Below are positions 10,583 through 18,931 of a DNA stretch of 64,000 nucleotides, one piece after another. The DNA is from CAZEKB01 sp964512225. Its GTDB lineage: Bacteria > Myxococcota_A > UBA796 > UBA9615. The notes under the pieces were generated by a model that saw only the letters and a list, made by a program, of their open reading frames with translations, ran no database searches and was not told the origin of the DNA. Location: positions 15,907 to 79,906 of the forward strand of contig CAZEKB010000015.1 in the NCBI GenBank assembly GCA_964512225.1, in the 5' to 3' direction. Within the stretch, counting starts at the first letter, position 1; every line of letters starts with the position of its first letter. A program made the position numbers and the translations under genes.

Positions 10583-12373
10583 TCAGGGCCCCGGAGGCCC
10601 CAGGAACAGCCGATGCTCCGCGGCGGGAGCGGAGGGCGTGTCGAGCACGAACCGGAGGTACTCGAAGTCCACGGTCGGCAGCTCCCACGTGACGGTCTCG
10701 CCCGTCCGCACGGGGGCCGCGCCGAGGGGCTCGAAGTCGACCGAGTCGTCGGACCGAGCCAGCGTCGGCAGGACCTCGCCCCGCAGACCCGTGAGCTCGA
10801 TGCGCAGTCCGGCGTCGAAGGCCCCGTCGAGGTCGAAGACGACGCTCGAGATGCGGTTGTAGGCCCACCCTTCGTCCGTGAAGGCCATCGCCGGGCGGTT
10901 GTAGGCGCCGTGGATGAGCCAGTTGGCGACCCCCGTGGGGTGGCCTCGATCCCGGAGCAGGCCGAAGCCGCGCAACCCCACCGACGGCGGCCCGTGCAGG
11001 ACGACGCGCGCGCGCTTCGCCCAGGTGGGCGTCACCGCGCCCCGGAAGTCGTTGCAGTCCCCGTCCCACGGCAGCCTTGAGCTCGACCAGCTCGCGCCGT
11101 CCATCGACAGCTGCAGCTCCACGTCGGTCGGCCGCTCGCCGGGGCGCTCGGACCACAGAACGAACCCGGAGACCCGCGGCAGGAGCGCGTGGTCGACCTC
11201 GAGGACCGCCGGCGTCGGAGCCGACCACGGGGGGTCGAAGACGAGGTGGCGGGTGAAGTCCACGTCCTCCCCGTCGGCCGTCCTCAGCGTGCGCAGGGGG
11301 TCGTCGTAGCGGGCGAAGCGGAGCGCCATCCCGAGCGCTCGGGGATCGCCCGTCACCGAGTGCATCCACGACAGCAGCGACACGTGGAAGCGGTTGTAGT
11401 CGAGCCGCGGGGCGATGAGCGGGTGGTCCACCGCCCACTTCGTATACAGCGAGATGAAGCCCGCGTCGAAGGTCTCGATCTCCCGGGACACCGCGGCGAA
11501 CCCCACGTCCCGGAGCCGGGCGACGTCCGGGGCCCCGGTCCACTCCGCGACCGCGTGCACGCCCGCGACCGTCGCGAGCTGACCGTTGAGGCTCCGGCTG
11601 GAGTGGGCGCCGGGCGTGACGGACTCCTCGAACCAAGCGGCCTCCTCGGTGACCCACGTCGCGACGCCGCCGTCGTCCACCGGGACCACCAGGTTCCGCA
11701 GCGACTTGGTGGCGGCGTCGAGCCACCGGGGGTCGTCGCTCACGCACCAGGCCGCGATGAACAGCGGCGCCGCCACCCCCTGCGCGTAGCCGGACGTCCA
11801 CGGCGCCTCGAGCTCGCCCTGGGGGTTGGGGAAGTCGTACGGGAACGCCCAGTGCTCGACGCCCCGGTAGGAGCGAACGAGCGCGTTGCCCCGCAGCCAC
11901 TCCGCCTGGGCCGTCACGGCCTCGGCCGGGTCCCGGCAGGGCTCGGGGATCTCCGCCGGCGTGCTCCCGAAGAGCATGTCCCCGTAGCGGGCGAGGCCGT
12001 ACATCGCCACGGTCAAGGGCGTGTACGTGAGGCCCACGCCGCCGTATCGACCCTGGAGGTCGCGCAGGGGCACGCAGTTCTCGTCGAAGCCGCCGAACTC
12101 CGGCTCGGCCATGTACCCGATGGTGTGGCGTCGCACGAACGGCACGGAGTCCTGGAGGTCCATGGGGCACTGGATGCTCGCCGGGTCGATCGTCGGCCCC
12201 GCGAGCAGCTCGGTCGCCCGGGGCGGCGCCTCGGCCAGCCCCGGCCCGGCGGGGGGGTGACCGCACCAGCCCTCGCGAGGCTCCTCCGCGTAGTCCGCGC
12301 ACCCGGTGATGAGCGCGCACGCCACGATCAGGGGCCCCGAGCCCCACGAGCTCGCGTATCGATCCGTCTCCAT
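10583..12373 (-). CDS. Lipoprotein with D-glucuronyl C5-epimerase-like domain
   Basis: A 596-aa lipoprotein with lipobox ITGC. The middle resembles the C-terminal catalytic domain of D-glucuronyl C5-epimerases (alpha/alpha barrel): LNGQLATVAGVHAVAEWTG, then FDAGFISLYTKWAVDH, then APRLDYNRFHVSLLSWM. These resemble the conserved LNGF, DLRH and ARWDYH regions of the family. About 230 C-terminal residues look like a discoidin or carbohydrate-binding beta sandwich. The enzyme family converts glucuronate to iduronate in polysaccharides such as heparan sulphate; the bacterial substrate is unknown. It follows the DNA methyltransferase by 35 bp on the same strand, so it may be the operon's last gene, though its job looks unrelated. 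Confidence 0.72.
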   Translation of the reverse strand: METDRYASSWGSGPLIVACALITGCADYAEEPREGWCGHPPAGPGLAEAPPRATELLAGPTIDPASIQCPMDLQDSVPFVRRHTIGYMAEPEFGGFDENCVPLRDLQGRYGGVGLTYTPLTVAMYGLARYGDMLFGSTPAEIPEPCRDPAEAVTAQAEWLRGNALVRSYRGVEHWAFPYDFPNPQGELEAPWTSGYAQGVAAPLFIAAWCVSDDPRWLDAATKSLRNLVVPVDDGGVATWVTEEAAWFEESVTPGAHSSRSLNGQLATVAGVHAVAEWTGAPDVARLRDVGFAAVSREIETFDAGFISLYTKWAVDHPLIAPRLDYNRFHVSLLSWMHSVTGDPRALGMALRFARYDDPLRTLRTADGEDVDFTRHLVFDPPWSAPTPAVLEVDHALLPRVSGFVLWSERPGERPTDVELQLSMDGASWSSSRLPWDGDCNDFRGAVTPTWAKRARVVLHGPPSVGLRGFGLLRDRGHPTGVANWLIHGAYNRPAMAFTDEGWAYNRISSVVFDLDGAFDAGLRIELTGLRGEVLPTLARSDDSVDFEPLGAAPVRTGETVTWELPTVDFEYLRFVLDTPSAPAAEHRLFLGPPGP

Positions 12374-12408
12374 CCCGAGGGGAACCTAGGTGGGCCCGGG
12401 ACCGGGCG

Positions 12409-13947
12409 CTAGCGAGTCCGGACGGCCGTCCGGGCCCGCAGCTCGTCCCGGAGCACGCGCATGGTGGCGGCGTCGACGCCGAGCAGGTCCGCGACGATCG
12501 AGTCGAGCCTCTCCACGGCGGGCCCCCACCGGGCGTCCGCGTGCAGCTCGCCCACGGGCGGGACGGGCGTCGACGGGAGGGCGTCGAAGGCCTCGGCGAG
12601 GGCGGCGAGGGCGGCGGGGGGCGCGCACCGCAGATCCGGGATGCGCATCCGCGCCCGCGCGTCTCGGAGACCGAGCCAGAGGACCCCCTCGCCGAAGTTC
12701 ACGCGGCCCGTGTACTCCAGCGCGAGGTGCATCCACGTGGAGTTGAAGAGCCCCGCCGTCGCCTCGGGGGCGCCCACGTCGGCCTTCGGCCTCACCGCGT
12801 ACAGCTGCTGATCGCAGAGCAGCTCCGTGTCGAACAGGGGCTGCCGGAACCGGTCGGCGTACCCCTTGAGCAGGAACTGACGCGCCGACACCCGAGTCCC
12901 CAGCTTCGGCGCCCCGCCCGGGTGATGCCGACGGACCCACGCCGCCGCCCCGGGACCCGCCGCCGCGCCCCCGGTGAATACGCGGTCGGGCAGCTGCTCC
13001 GCCACCGCCCGGACGCCCCGAGCGCGCTTGGGCGACCGGAACACGGGCTCGAGGGCCGCGGGCTCGATCGTCCGCTGCGCCGCGGGCGGGGGATAGAAGA
13101 AGCGGTTGTTGTTCGTGGTGAAGCCTCGACGCACGTCGAACAGGTCGCCCAGCGGCGCGGTCCCGGGGGCGGTGCGTGCCGTCAGGTACGCGTCCGACGC
13201 GCGCAGCAGGACCCCCCACGGGCCGTCGGGCAGGGAGCCCTGTCGGACCACCCGGGCGGTGCGCGGCGGCGCGGGCAGGGGCGCGTCGGCGACCGCGAAG
13301 TGCACCGGGGATCGCTCCCGCTCGGCCTCGTCGTCGGTCCTCTGGGCCACGAGCACCATCGTGTGGACCTTCGCCCCCGGGAACCACCGCTCCGACGACG
13401 ACTCGACCAGCCGGCGGATGGCGGCCCGCGACCGCAGCGCCCGCCGAACCGCGGCGCCGTACTCGACGTCGAGCCAAGCGGTCGACAGCACCAGCGCGAG
13501 CGTCCCCCCGGGTCGCAGGTGGTCCAGCGCCTTCTCCACGAAGTCGACGTACACGTCCCGCTTGGCCCCGCGGTCGCGCAGGTAGGGCGGGTTGCCGATC
13601 ACGAGGTCCGCGTCGCCCCGGCCGCGCGCGTCCAGGAACGAGCCCGTCCGCAGGTCCGCGTCGGGCAGCGCGTCGCGGGCGATCGCGAAGGCCCCCGGGT
13701 CGGTCTCCCAGCCCCGGAGCCGGAGCGCCCCCCACCGCGCGGCCGCCGCCAGGAGGAACCGCCCGGACCCGCACGCCGGATCCAGCACGGTGCATCCCTC
13801 GCCGGGGCGGACGGCGATGTCCTCGAGCCGATCGAAGACGAACCGGATGAGGGGCTCGGGGGTGAAGTACTGGCCGCGCGCGTGGCGCTCGGCGGCGGGC
13901 ACGTCCCGCTCCAGGGCGTGGCCTGCGGCGTCGAGCCGCGGGATCAA
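12409..13947 (-). CDS. N6-adenine DNA methyltransferase (Eco57I/TaqI-like), no restriction domain
   Basis: A 512-aa predicted SAM-dependent adenine methyltransferase. It shows QYFTP at the N-terminus, the SAM-binding motif LDPACGSGRFLLAA (about residues 55-70), catalytic NPPY in VIGNPPYLRDRG, and STAWLDVEYG. The C-terminal half resembles a TaqI-type target-recognition domain. No nuclease motif or separate endonuclease gene is near, so it is an orphan enzyme, either regulatory or part of an unusual system. A TTG at 13945-13947 overlapping the upstream stop (TTGA) was chosen; a GTG at 13902 is an alternative. It is the third gene in a coupled set with two polytopic membrane proteins, an uncommon setting for an orphan methyltransferase. 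Confidence 0.83.
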   Translation of the reverse strand: MIPRLDAAGHALERDVPAAERHARGQYFTPEPLIRFVFDRLEDIAVRPGEGCTVLDPACGSGRFLLAAAARWGALRLRGWETDPGAFAIARDALPDADLRTGSFLDARGRGDADLVIGNPPYLRDRGAKRDVYVDFVEKALDHLRPGGTLALVLSTAWLDVEYGAAVRRALRSRAAIRRLVESSSERWFPGAKVHTMVLVAQRTDDEAERERSPVHFAVADAPLPAPPRTARVVRQGSLPDGPWGVLLRASDAYLTARTAPGTAPLGDLFDVRRGFTTNNNRFFYPPPAAQRTIEPAALEPVFRSPKRARGVRAVAEQLPDRVFTGGAAAGPGAAAWVRRHHPGGAPKLGTRVSARQFLLKGYADRFRQPLFDTELLCDQQLYAVRPKADVGAPEATAGLFNSTWMHLALEYTGRVNFGEGVLWLGLRDARARMRIPDLRCAPPAALAALAEAFDALPSTPVPPVGELHADARWGPAVERLDSIVADLLGVDAATMRVLRDELRARTAVRTR

Positions 13948-14846
13948 GCGGCGTCGTCGCCCGCGGCCGCGGCGGCCGCGTCGTCCTCGGCCTCCTCTTC
14001 CCGACGGACGTCCTGGTACAGGAGGTAGAAGAAGATGACCTCCCCGAACACCGGATAGAACGCGATCTCCAGCCCGTCGCGCAGGAACTTCCAGAAGAGA
14101 GCGCCGCGGTTGAAGTACGGCATGTTCGCTTCGTTGTAGATGTCCTGGACGAAGAACTGGAACGGGCCGTTCATCCACGCCACGAACGCCAGCAGCAGCA
14201 CCACGACGAACAGGATCCCGGGGATGAACGACGCGTAGTCCTCGGCGTACGGGTAGTCGAAGTAGGCCATCAGCCGGGCCGTGAACGGCACCGCGATCGC
14301 GAACATCGGGATGATGTTCATGGTCTCGGGGTACAGGTCGAGGTACACGCCCGCCGACCAGGCCGCGAAGTAGAGGCACTCGCTGAACACCACCAGGTAG
14401 AACCACGCGACCACGTAGTGGTAGGCGAAGACCATCAGCGCGGAGCTCGTATGCCGGGGGAACGGCGTGGACGGCTTGGGCTGATCGTTGAAGTGCACGA
14501 GGCCGTGCACGAACCCCCGGAAGTCCCGCTTGAAGAGACGGTCGCGGATCAGGTCCTCGAGGATCCGCATGGAGTAGAGGTTCGTCATCGTCTGGGTAAA
14601 CAGGTTCGTGATCGTGAAGACGATGACGATCCCCAGGCCGATCGCGACGACCGACAGCATGCCGAGCACGAGGTCGTTGATGCCGTCGAGGATCTTGAAG
14701 AACCCGAGGACCGGGTTCATCTTGTGCACGATGAGGTTGTAGGCGAACAGCCACCCCAGGACGACGATCAGGCTGACCTTCAGCGTCGCGCGGGCGCCCG
14801 CCCGGACCTCCTCGCGTTCCTCGGGAGTTGGAGTCTCAGATGACAC
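13944..14846 (-). CDS. Polytopic membrane protein of unknown function, 300 aa
   Basis: I do not recognise the family. About five or six hydrophobic helices are visible, for example around residues 20-42, 60-85, 135-168, 180-200 and 212-235. The N-terminus is acidic and soluble, and a polar loop lies near 95-130. The C-terminus is an acidic Ala/Asp/Glu tail in the cytoplasm. Aromatic residues are frequent in the helices (FAYHYVVAWFYLVVF). The start overlaps the end of the upstream S2P-like gene by 11 bp and the stop overlaps the methyltransferase start, so the three are translated together. No enzymatic motif is seen. Confidence 0.75.
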   Translation of the reverse strand: MSSETPTPEEREEVRAGARATLKVSLIVVLGWLFAYNLIVHKMNPVLGFFKILDGINDLVLGMLSVVAIGLGIVIVFTITNLFTQTMTNLYSMRILEDLIRDRLFKRDFRGFVHGLVHFNDQPKPSTPFPRHTSSALMVFAYHYVVAWFYLVVFSECLYFAAWSAGVYLDLYPETMNIIPMFAIAVPFTARLMAYFDYPYAEDYASFIPGILFVVVLLLAFVAWMNGPFQFFVQDIYNEANMPYFNRGALFWKFLRDGLEIAFYPVFGEVIFFYLLYQDVRREEEAEDDAAAAAAGDDAA

Positions 14847-16179
14847 TCTTGAGGCCCTCCGAACCGGCGAACATGAACACCGCCATGACGAGCACGAACA
14901 CGCCCGTCCACACGATCTTGTTCCACCTCCAGACCCGTACGCCGTCCAGCGGGTCCAGCGGGAACGTCTGCACCATCGGGTAGATGAGGAACGCGTCCGC
15001 CGCGAGCAGCAGCGGGGTCAAGCCCGTCGCCTTCCAGCTCCCCCACAGGACCATGGCGATGAGCGTGGGGGCGAGCAGGCCCACCAGGGCCACGCGTCCC
15101 CGCTCTTCTTCGGTGCCCTCGACGACGACGTCCGAGGTGAGCGGCATGAACGAGAAGGCGCCCGCGAAGTACAGCTGGATGACGCCGCCGTCGACGCCCG
15201 TCTCGTGCCGCATCAGGAGGTCGCGCCGCCGCGCGGCCCCCGCCTGGAAGAAGTAGATGACCCACAGCGGCATCGTGAACAGGGCCGCCCCGCCCCAGAT
15301 CACGGGGGAGCTCCAGGACGTCTCGCCGGGGTACGGCGCCCGGGTGAAGAGCCAGTCGATCAGCGCGTCCACGGCCGTCGGCGCGGGCTCCACCTCGGGG
15401 GGCGCCGGGGGAGACATGCGGCCCCCCGCGCGGTCGTACGCTTCGGTGAACTCGTGGTCGATCGCGTCCTTCTCGAGCTGCTCGAGGATCAGCAGGGCCT
15501 CGAGGCGACGCTGCTCGGCGGGGTCGCGGGTGCCCTTGAGCTTCTTGCCCGTCGCCTGCATCTCGTCGTGCTTCGCCTGGGACTGCTGCCGCAGCTCCCA
15601 CGCGATGTGCTCGGGCCGCGGGCGGTCCGCGAGCTCCTTGGCCGCGGCCGCCTCCTGGGCCTCGTGGGCGACCGCCTGCTCCTCGGTCCTGAGCTCGGTG
15701 AAGGGCTGGCCGAGGCCGATCACGATCACCCACGACGCGTACAGCAGGACCGACGCGAACCCGAGGCTCTTCATGTTCGCCCGACGCACGGACGCCGGAT
15801 CCGTCGCCTTCGGACCCTTCTCCTTCGACATGGCCGACTTGAAGATCGACGCGAGCAGGTTGCGCGTGGCCACCCGCATGCCGGACTGCAGCGCGCCCTT
15901 CATGGACGCCCGCATCCCCGCCCGCGCGGAGGTCCGCACGATCGTCCGCAAGACCGTCCGGCTGACGGTCCGGAAGACCACGGCCAGCGCGAGGCCCGCT
16001 CCCGCCGCCCCCTCGCGAGCCGCCCCGTGCTCGCTCGTGAACACGTCGTACCGGTACTGGATGTAGATGAGCGGGCCGATCAGCGCGGCGACCGCGATCG
16101 CGACCGCCAGCGTCGTCTCGAAGGCCCCCCCACCCTCCTCGGGGGCGGCCTGCTCGACCGCCGCCGTCGTCTCCACCAT
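14836..16179 (-). CDS. S2P/M50-like membrane protein with degenerate protease motif
   Basis: A 447-aa polytopic protein. An N-terminal helix (about 20-42) is followed by a basic Arg-rich stretch (about 70-125), a second helix, a helical Glu/Gln-rich region and then a four-helix C-terminal domain. That domain resembles site-2 protease folds: LDPLDGVRVWRWNK matches the conserved late PLDG motif, and VALVGLLAP matches the helix after the active site. Active family members carry HExxH before this; here the corresponding stretch reads RHETGVDGG, with no second His. It may be an inactive family member or a binding protein. ATG 16179 has GGAGG about eight bases upstream. It is first in an operon with a membrane protein and a DNA methyltransferase. 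Confidence 0.7.
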   Translation of the reverse strand: MVETTAAVEQAAPEEGGGAFETTLAVAIAVAALIGPLIYIQYRYDVFTSEHGAAREGAAGAGLALAVVFRTVSRTVLRTIVRTSARAGMRASMKGALQSGMRVATRNLLASIFKSAMSKEKGPKATDPASVRRANMKSLGFASVLLYASWVIVIGLGQPFTELRTEEQAVAHEAQEAAAAKELADRPRPEHIAWELRQQSQAKHDEMQATGKKLKGTRDPAEQRRLEALLILEQLEKDAIDHEFTEAYDRAGGRMSPPAPPEVEPAPTAVDALIDWLFTRAPYPGETSWSSPVIWGGAALFTMPLWVIYFFQAGAARRRDLLMRHETGVDGGVIQLYFAGAFSFMPLTSDVVVEGTEEERGRVALVGLLAPTLIAMVLWGSWKATGLTPLLLAADAFLIYPMVQTFPLDPLDGVRVWRWNKIVWTGVFVLVMAVFMFAGSEGLKSVI

Positions 16180-16242
16180 GCGTGACTCCTCCGCGAGGCC
16201 GGGAGTCTACAACGTGCGCTGCGTCCTCCGCGGGGGGCGCGG

Positions 16243-16836
16243 TCAGGGACCCAGCAGGACGTCCAGGCTCGCGACGGCCACGTCCGCCAGCGACGTGAAG
16301 TCGTGCTTGCCGTGGCGGTCGACCCAGACCGTCGCCACGCCCGCCGCGCGGCCCGCTTCCAGGTCGTACCGGTAGTCGCCCACCATGACGGCGTCGCCCG
16401 GATCGGCGCGCCACGCGGCGAGGATGCGCAGGATCCCGTCGGGCGACGGCTTCGGCTCGGCGTCCCCCCTCCCGAGCCGCAGCTCGGGGGCGAAGAAGGC
16501 CTCGAGTCCCGCGGCCTCCAGCGTGCGATCGGCGGTCTCCCGCGTATTCCGGGTCAGCAGCGCGAGGCGTCGGTCCGTCGCGACGAGGTGCTCGAGCAGG
16601 GCGAGCGCGTCGGGCTCGGCGCGGGCGTCGATGGCCAGGTCCTGCTCCCAGTCGTGGATCCGCGTCATCAGCGGCTCCGACTGGGACGCGGGCATGTCCC
16701 TCAGCGTCTGCAGGATCGGGGCTCCGGGGTGCATGCCGAGGTCTCGCCTCAGGGCGGCGAAGTCGTGCACGGCGACCGTGAGGGTGCCGTCCAGGTCGAA
16801 GATCCAGTGGCGACGCTCTAGGAGGTCGGCAGCCAC
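16243..16836 (-). CDS. HAD-superfamily phosphatase (phosphoglycolate phosphatase-like)
   Basis: A 197-aa hydrolase of the haloacid dehalogenase family. Motif I is FDLDGTL, with the nucleophile Asp near residue 14. A helical cap follows. Motif II is LLTRNT, the motif III Lys is in AEPKPSPDG, and motif IV is GDYRYDLEAG. All catalytic residues are present. Substrates in this group are usually small phosphate esters; which one cannot be told. GTG 16836 was chosen; it lies inside the 3' end of the DUF4336 gene, a 19-bp overlap that suggests coupling. Last gene of a three-gene operon. Confidence 0.86.
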   Translation of the reverse strand: MAADLLERRHWIFDLDGTLTVAVHDFAALRRDLGMHPGAPILQTLRDMPASQSEPLMTRIHDWEQDLAIDARAEPDALALLEHLVATDRRLALLTRNTRETADRTLEAAGLEAFFAPELRLGRGDAEPKPSPDGILRILAAWRADPGDAVMVGDYRYDLEAGRAAGVATVWVDRHGKHDFTSLADVAVASLDVLLGP

Positions 16837-17507
16837 TTGAACGTCTCGCGGAGCACGTCTCGGGCCCCGGTCGGGATGACCTGTCCGTGGCACATCACGA
16901 GGCGCTCGAACTCCCACCCGAGCATCGCGTCCACGGACCTTCGGGCGCCCTTGCGGTCGTTGAAGCCCGCGGCAAGCGCCCGGGAGATGCCGGGCTTGCC
17001 GCTGATGCCCGCCACGGTGAGGTACATGCGGGTGAACCAGTGGTCGGGTACGTCGACGAAGTTCTCGACGAGGTCCGCGGTGATCATCGTGCCGCTGGCG
17101 GCGTGGAAGAAGACGGTCTCGGCGAGCAGGTCGAAGCCCACGAAGGCGTGGGTCTCGAGCGCGCCGCCCCAGTCCGGGTCGGGGCCGTCGGTCAGGGGCC
17201 GGAACTCCACCAGGTCCTTGCGCTTCTTGCCCAGCTTCGGGTGCGCGTGCAGGCGCGCGCCGAACGCCTCGACCCACGACCCCGCCGAGAGGTGGTGGAA
17301 CAGGTTCGGGGCCACGACGTGCTCGATCGTCCCCAGCGCCTCGACCTCGGCCTTCAGCTCCGGCGTGAGCGGGATCGGCGAGTACACCAGCAGCCCGCCC
17401 GACGGCAGCCGAACGAGCGTCGCGCGGCTCCCGACGTGCAGCCCGAAGAAGGTCTGCACGGGATCGTCCGCGGTCCAGAGGCCGTCGGCTCGTTCGGTCA
17501 GGATCAT
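16818..17507 (-). CDS. DUF4336 domain protein
   Basis: A 229-aa protein matching the DUF4336 pattern: an N-terminal beta-rich half (FFGLHVGSRATLVRLPSGG), APNLFHHLSAGSW near residue 70, and a helical C-terminus ending in a CHGQVIPTGA-like segment. The family looks related to metallo-beta-lactamase folds but with few metal ligands, and its function is not established. No signal peptide is seen, so it is probably cytoplasmic. The ATG overlaps the TGA of the DUF3179 gene (ATGA), and the 3' end overlaps the HAD phosphatase start. Co-translation of all three is likely. Confidence 0.8.
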   Translation of the reverse strand: MILTERADGLWTADDPVQTFFGLHVGSRATLVRLPSGGLLVYSPIPLTPELKAEVEALGTIEHVVAPNLFHHLSAGSWVEAFGARLHAHPKLGKKRKDLVEFRPLTDGPDPDWGGALETHAFVGFDLLAETVFFHAASGTMITADLVENFVDVPDHWFTRMYLTVAGISGKPGISRALAAGFNDRKGARRSVDAMLGWEFERLVMCHGQVIPTGARDVLRETFKWLPTS

Positions 17508-18931
17508 TCGTGGACCTCCGTTCGAGGGTAGTACGCGAACCAGCCGAACCAGAACGCGTTGTGGCCCGCCAGCGGCGCCATGTCGGACGCGCGGAAGGCT
17601 CGCACCGAACGGCCCGCGGGCTCGTCGGTCTCCGGCGCGTCGGGCCCCACCTTCAGCACGATCGGGGTGCCGCCGACCTCGTCCTTCAGCGTCCCCTCGG
17701 ACAGCCTCGACAGCGGGTAGGCCTTGGGGACGCCGTTCACGATCAGGGCGAAGACCACCTCCTTCTTCGGGAGGCGGTCGCTGCGTCGCCACACCGGGAA
17801 CATCAGCGCCTCGGACGCGAAGTAGTCGCCGTAGGGCTTGCCGGGCGAGTAGTCGCGGGCGTGACCGGTGTCGGGCGACAGGATCTTCGTATCCGGGTAC
17901 CGCGCCTTCCACTCGCCCCAGGTCGACGTCGTCACCGGGAGGCGCTGGAGCGCGGCCGTGCCCGCCAGGGGCCCCGCGATCGCCTCCCCGGTGATCTGGT
18001 TCCACAGGGACTCCGTCGCCCGGTCGTACATCAGCTTGTTGCTGCGCATGAGCAGACCCGACGTCCCGAAGGTGGTCACCACCTCCTCCGACTCGGGGCC
18101 GCCGAGGGTGCCGTCGTACAGGATCGCGGCGCCGCAGAGGGTGCAGTAGGCGAGCGTGACGGGGCGACCGTCGACCACGTCGTTGGCCATCTCGTGCCAG
18201 CTCATGATGCGCAGCGGGTAGGCGCGTTGATCGTCGCCCAGGGAGACCCCGAGCACGAACTCTTTCGGGTCGTAGAACTCGGTGTCGGCGTCGACGAACG
18301 CGGGGTTCTCCAGCGGGGGGATGCCGTCCGGTCCGACGCCGCCCCACACGATCTCCTCGACCCGCACGGTCGCGTTCATGTCGCCGTGGAGGAACCGGCG
18401 GAAAGTCTCGTGGCCCGTGTACTCGGCGAACAGCTCTCCCTTCCAGCGCGCGAAGCCGTACGGCGGCGCGTGCTCGGTCGTGCCGTACCACTCCACCCAC
18501 TGCGGCCAGTCCATCCCGAACGTCCGGCCCGTGATCTCCTGCAGGACCGTGCCGAAGCTGTCGGCTTCGGGGGCGACCCGGACCATCTCGATCAGCGGCG
18601 CGATCCACTTCGGGTCCTTGCTCAGGCGCATCGAGACGAGCGACGCGGCCTGGCCCGTGGGCATCCGCGTGCCCGCCATCGCGTACATCAGCGTCTCGTC
18701 CGCGACCTGGTCCGCGGTCGGCCCGTCCCCGGACGAGAAGGTCGAGCCCGGCGCCGCGACCGCCGCCTCCGGGGCGGTCTCCGGCGCGGCGGGGGGCGGA
18801 GCGGAGCCGCACGCGATCGCCGCCGAGCACGTGAGGAGCAGCGCGAATCGGGAGGCTGAATGGACCCTCGATCCGCCGTTGCTTCTGCTAGCGTCGGCGG
18901 CGATCGACCGGAGTTCGTAGACCTTGTTCAT
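17504..18931 (-). CDS. DUF3179 domain lipoprotein
   Basis: A roughly 475-aa lipoprotein: a hydrophobic segment with lipobox AIAC, an Ala/Pro-rich linker, then a large domain of the DUF3179 type. Typical features are YPLRIMSWHEMANDVVDG, LAYCTLCGAAILYD with paired Cys, and a late NAFWFGW segment. The family is widespread but uncharacterised; the Cys pair suggests a metal or redox site. The start is unclear: ATG 18931 leaves about 30 residues before the hydrophobic core, and ATG 18952 has AGGAGG close upstream but adds seven residues. Either choice makes its 5' end overlap the divergent lipoprotein gene. It overlaps DUF4336 downstream. Confidence 0.8.
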   Translation of the reverse strand: MNKVYELRSIAADASRSNGGSRVHSASRFALLLTCSAAIACGSAPPPAAPETAPEAAVAAPGSTFSSGDGPTADQVADETLMYAMAGTRMPTGQAASLVSMRLSKDPKWIAPLIEMVRVAPEADSFGTVLQEITGRTFGMDWPQWVEWYGTTEHAPPYGFARWKGELFAEYTGHETFRRFLHGDMNATVRVEEIVWGGVGPDGIPPLENPAFVDADTEFYDPKEFVLGVSLGDDQRAYPLRIMSWHEMANDVVDGRPVTLAYCTLCGAAILYDGTLGGPESEEVVTTFGTSGLLMRSNKLMYDRATESLWNQITGEAIAGPLAGTAALQRLPVTTSTWGEWKARYPDTKILSPDTGHARDYSPGKPYGDYFASEALMFPVWRRSDRLPKKEVVFALIVNGVPKAYPLSRLSEGTLKDEVGGTPIVLKVGPDAPETDEPAGRSVRAFRASDMAPLAGHNAFWFGWFAYYPRTEVHE

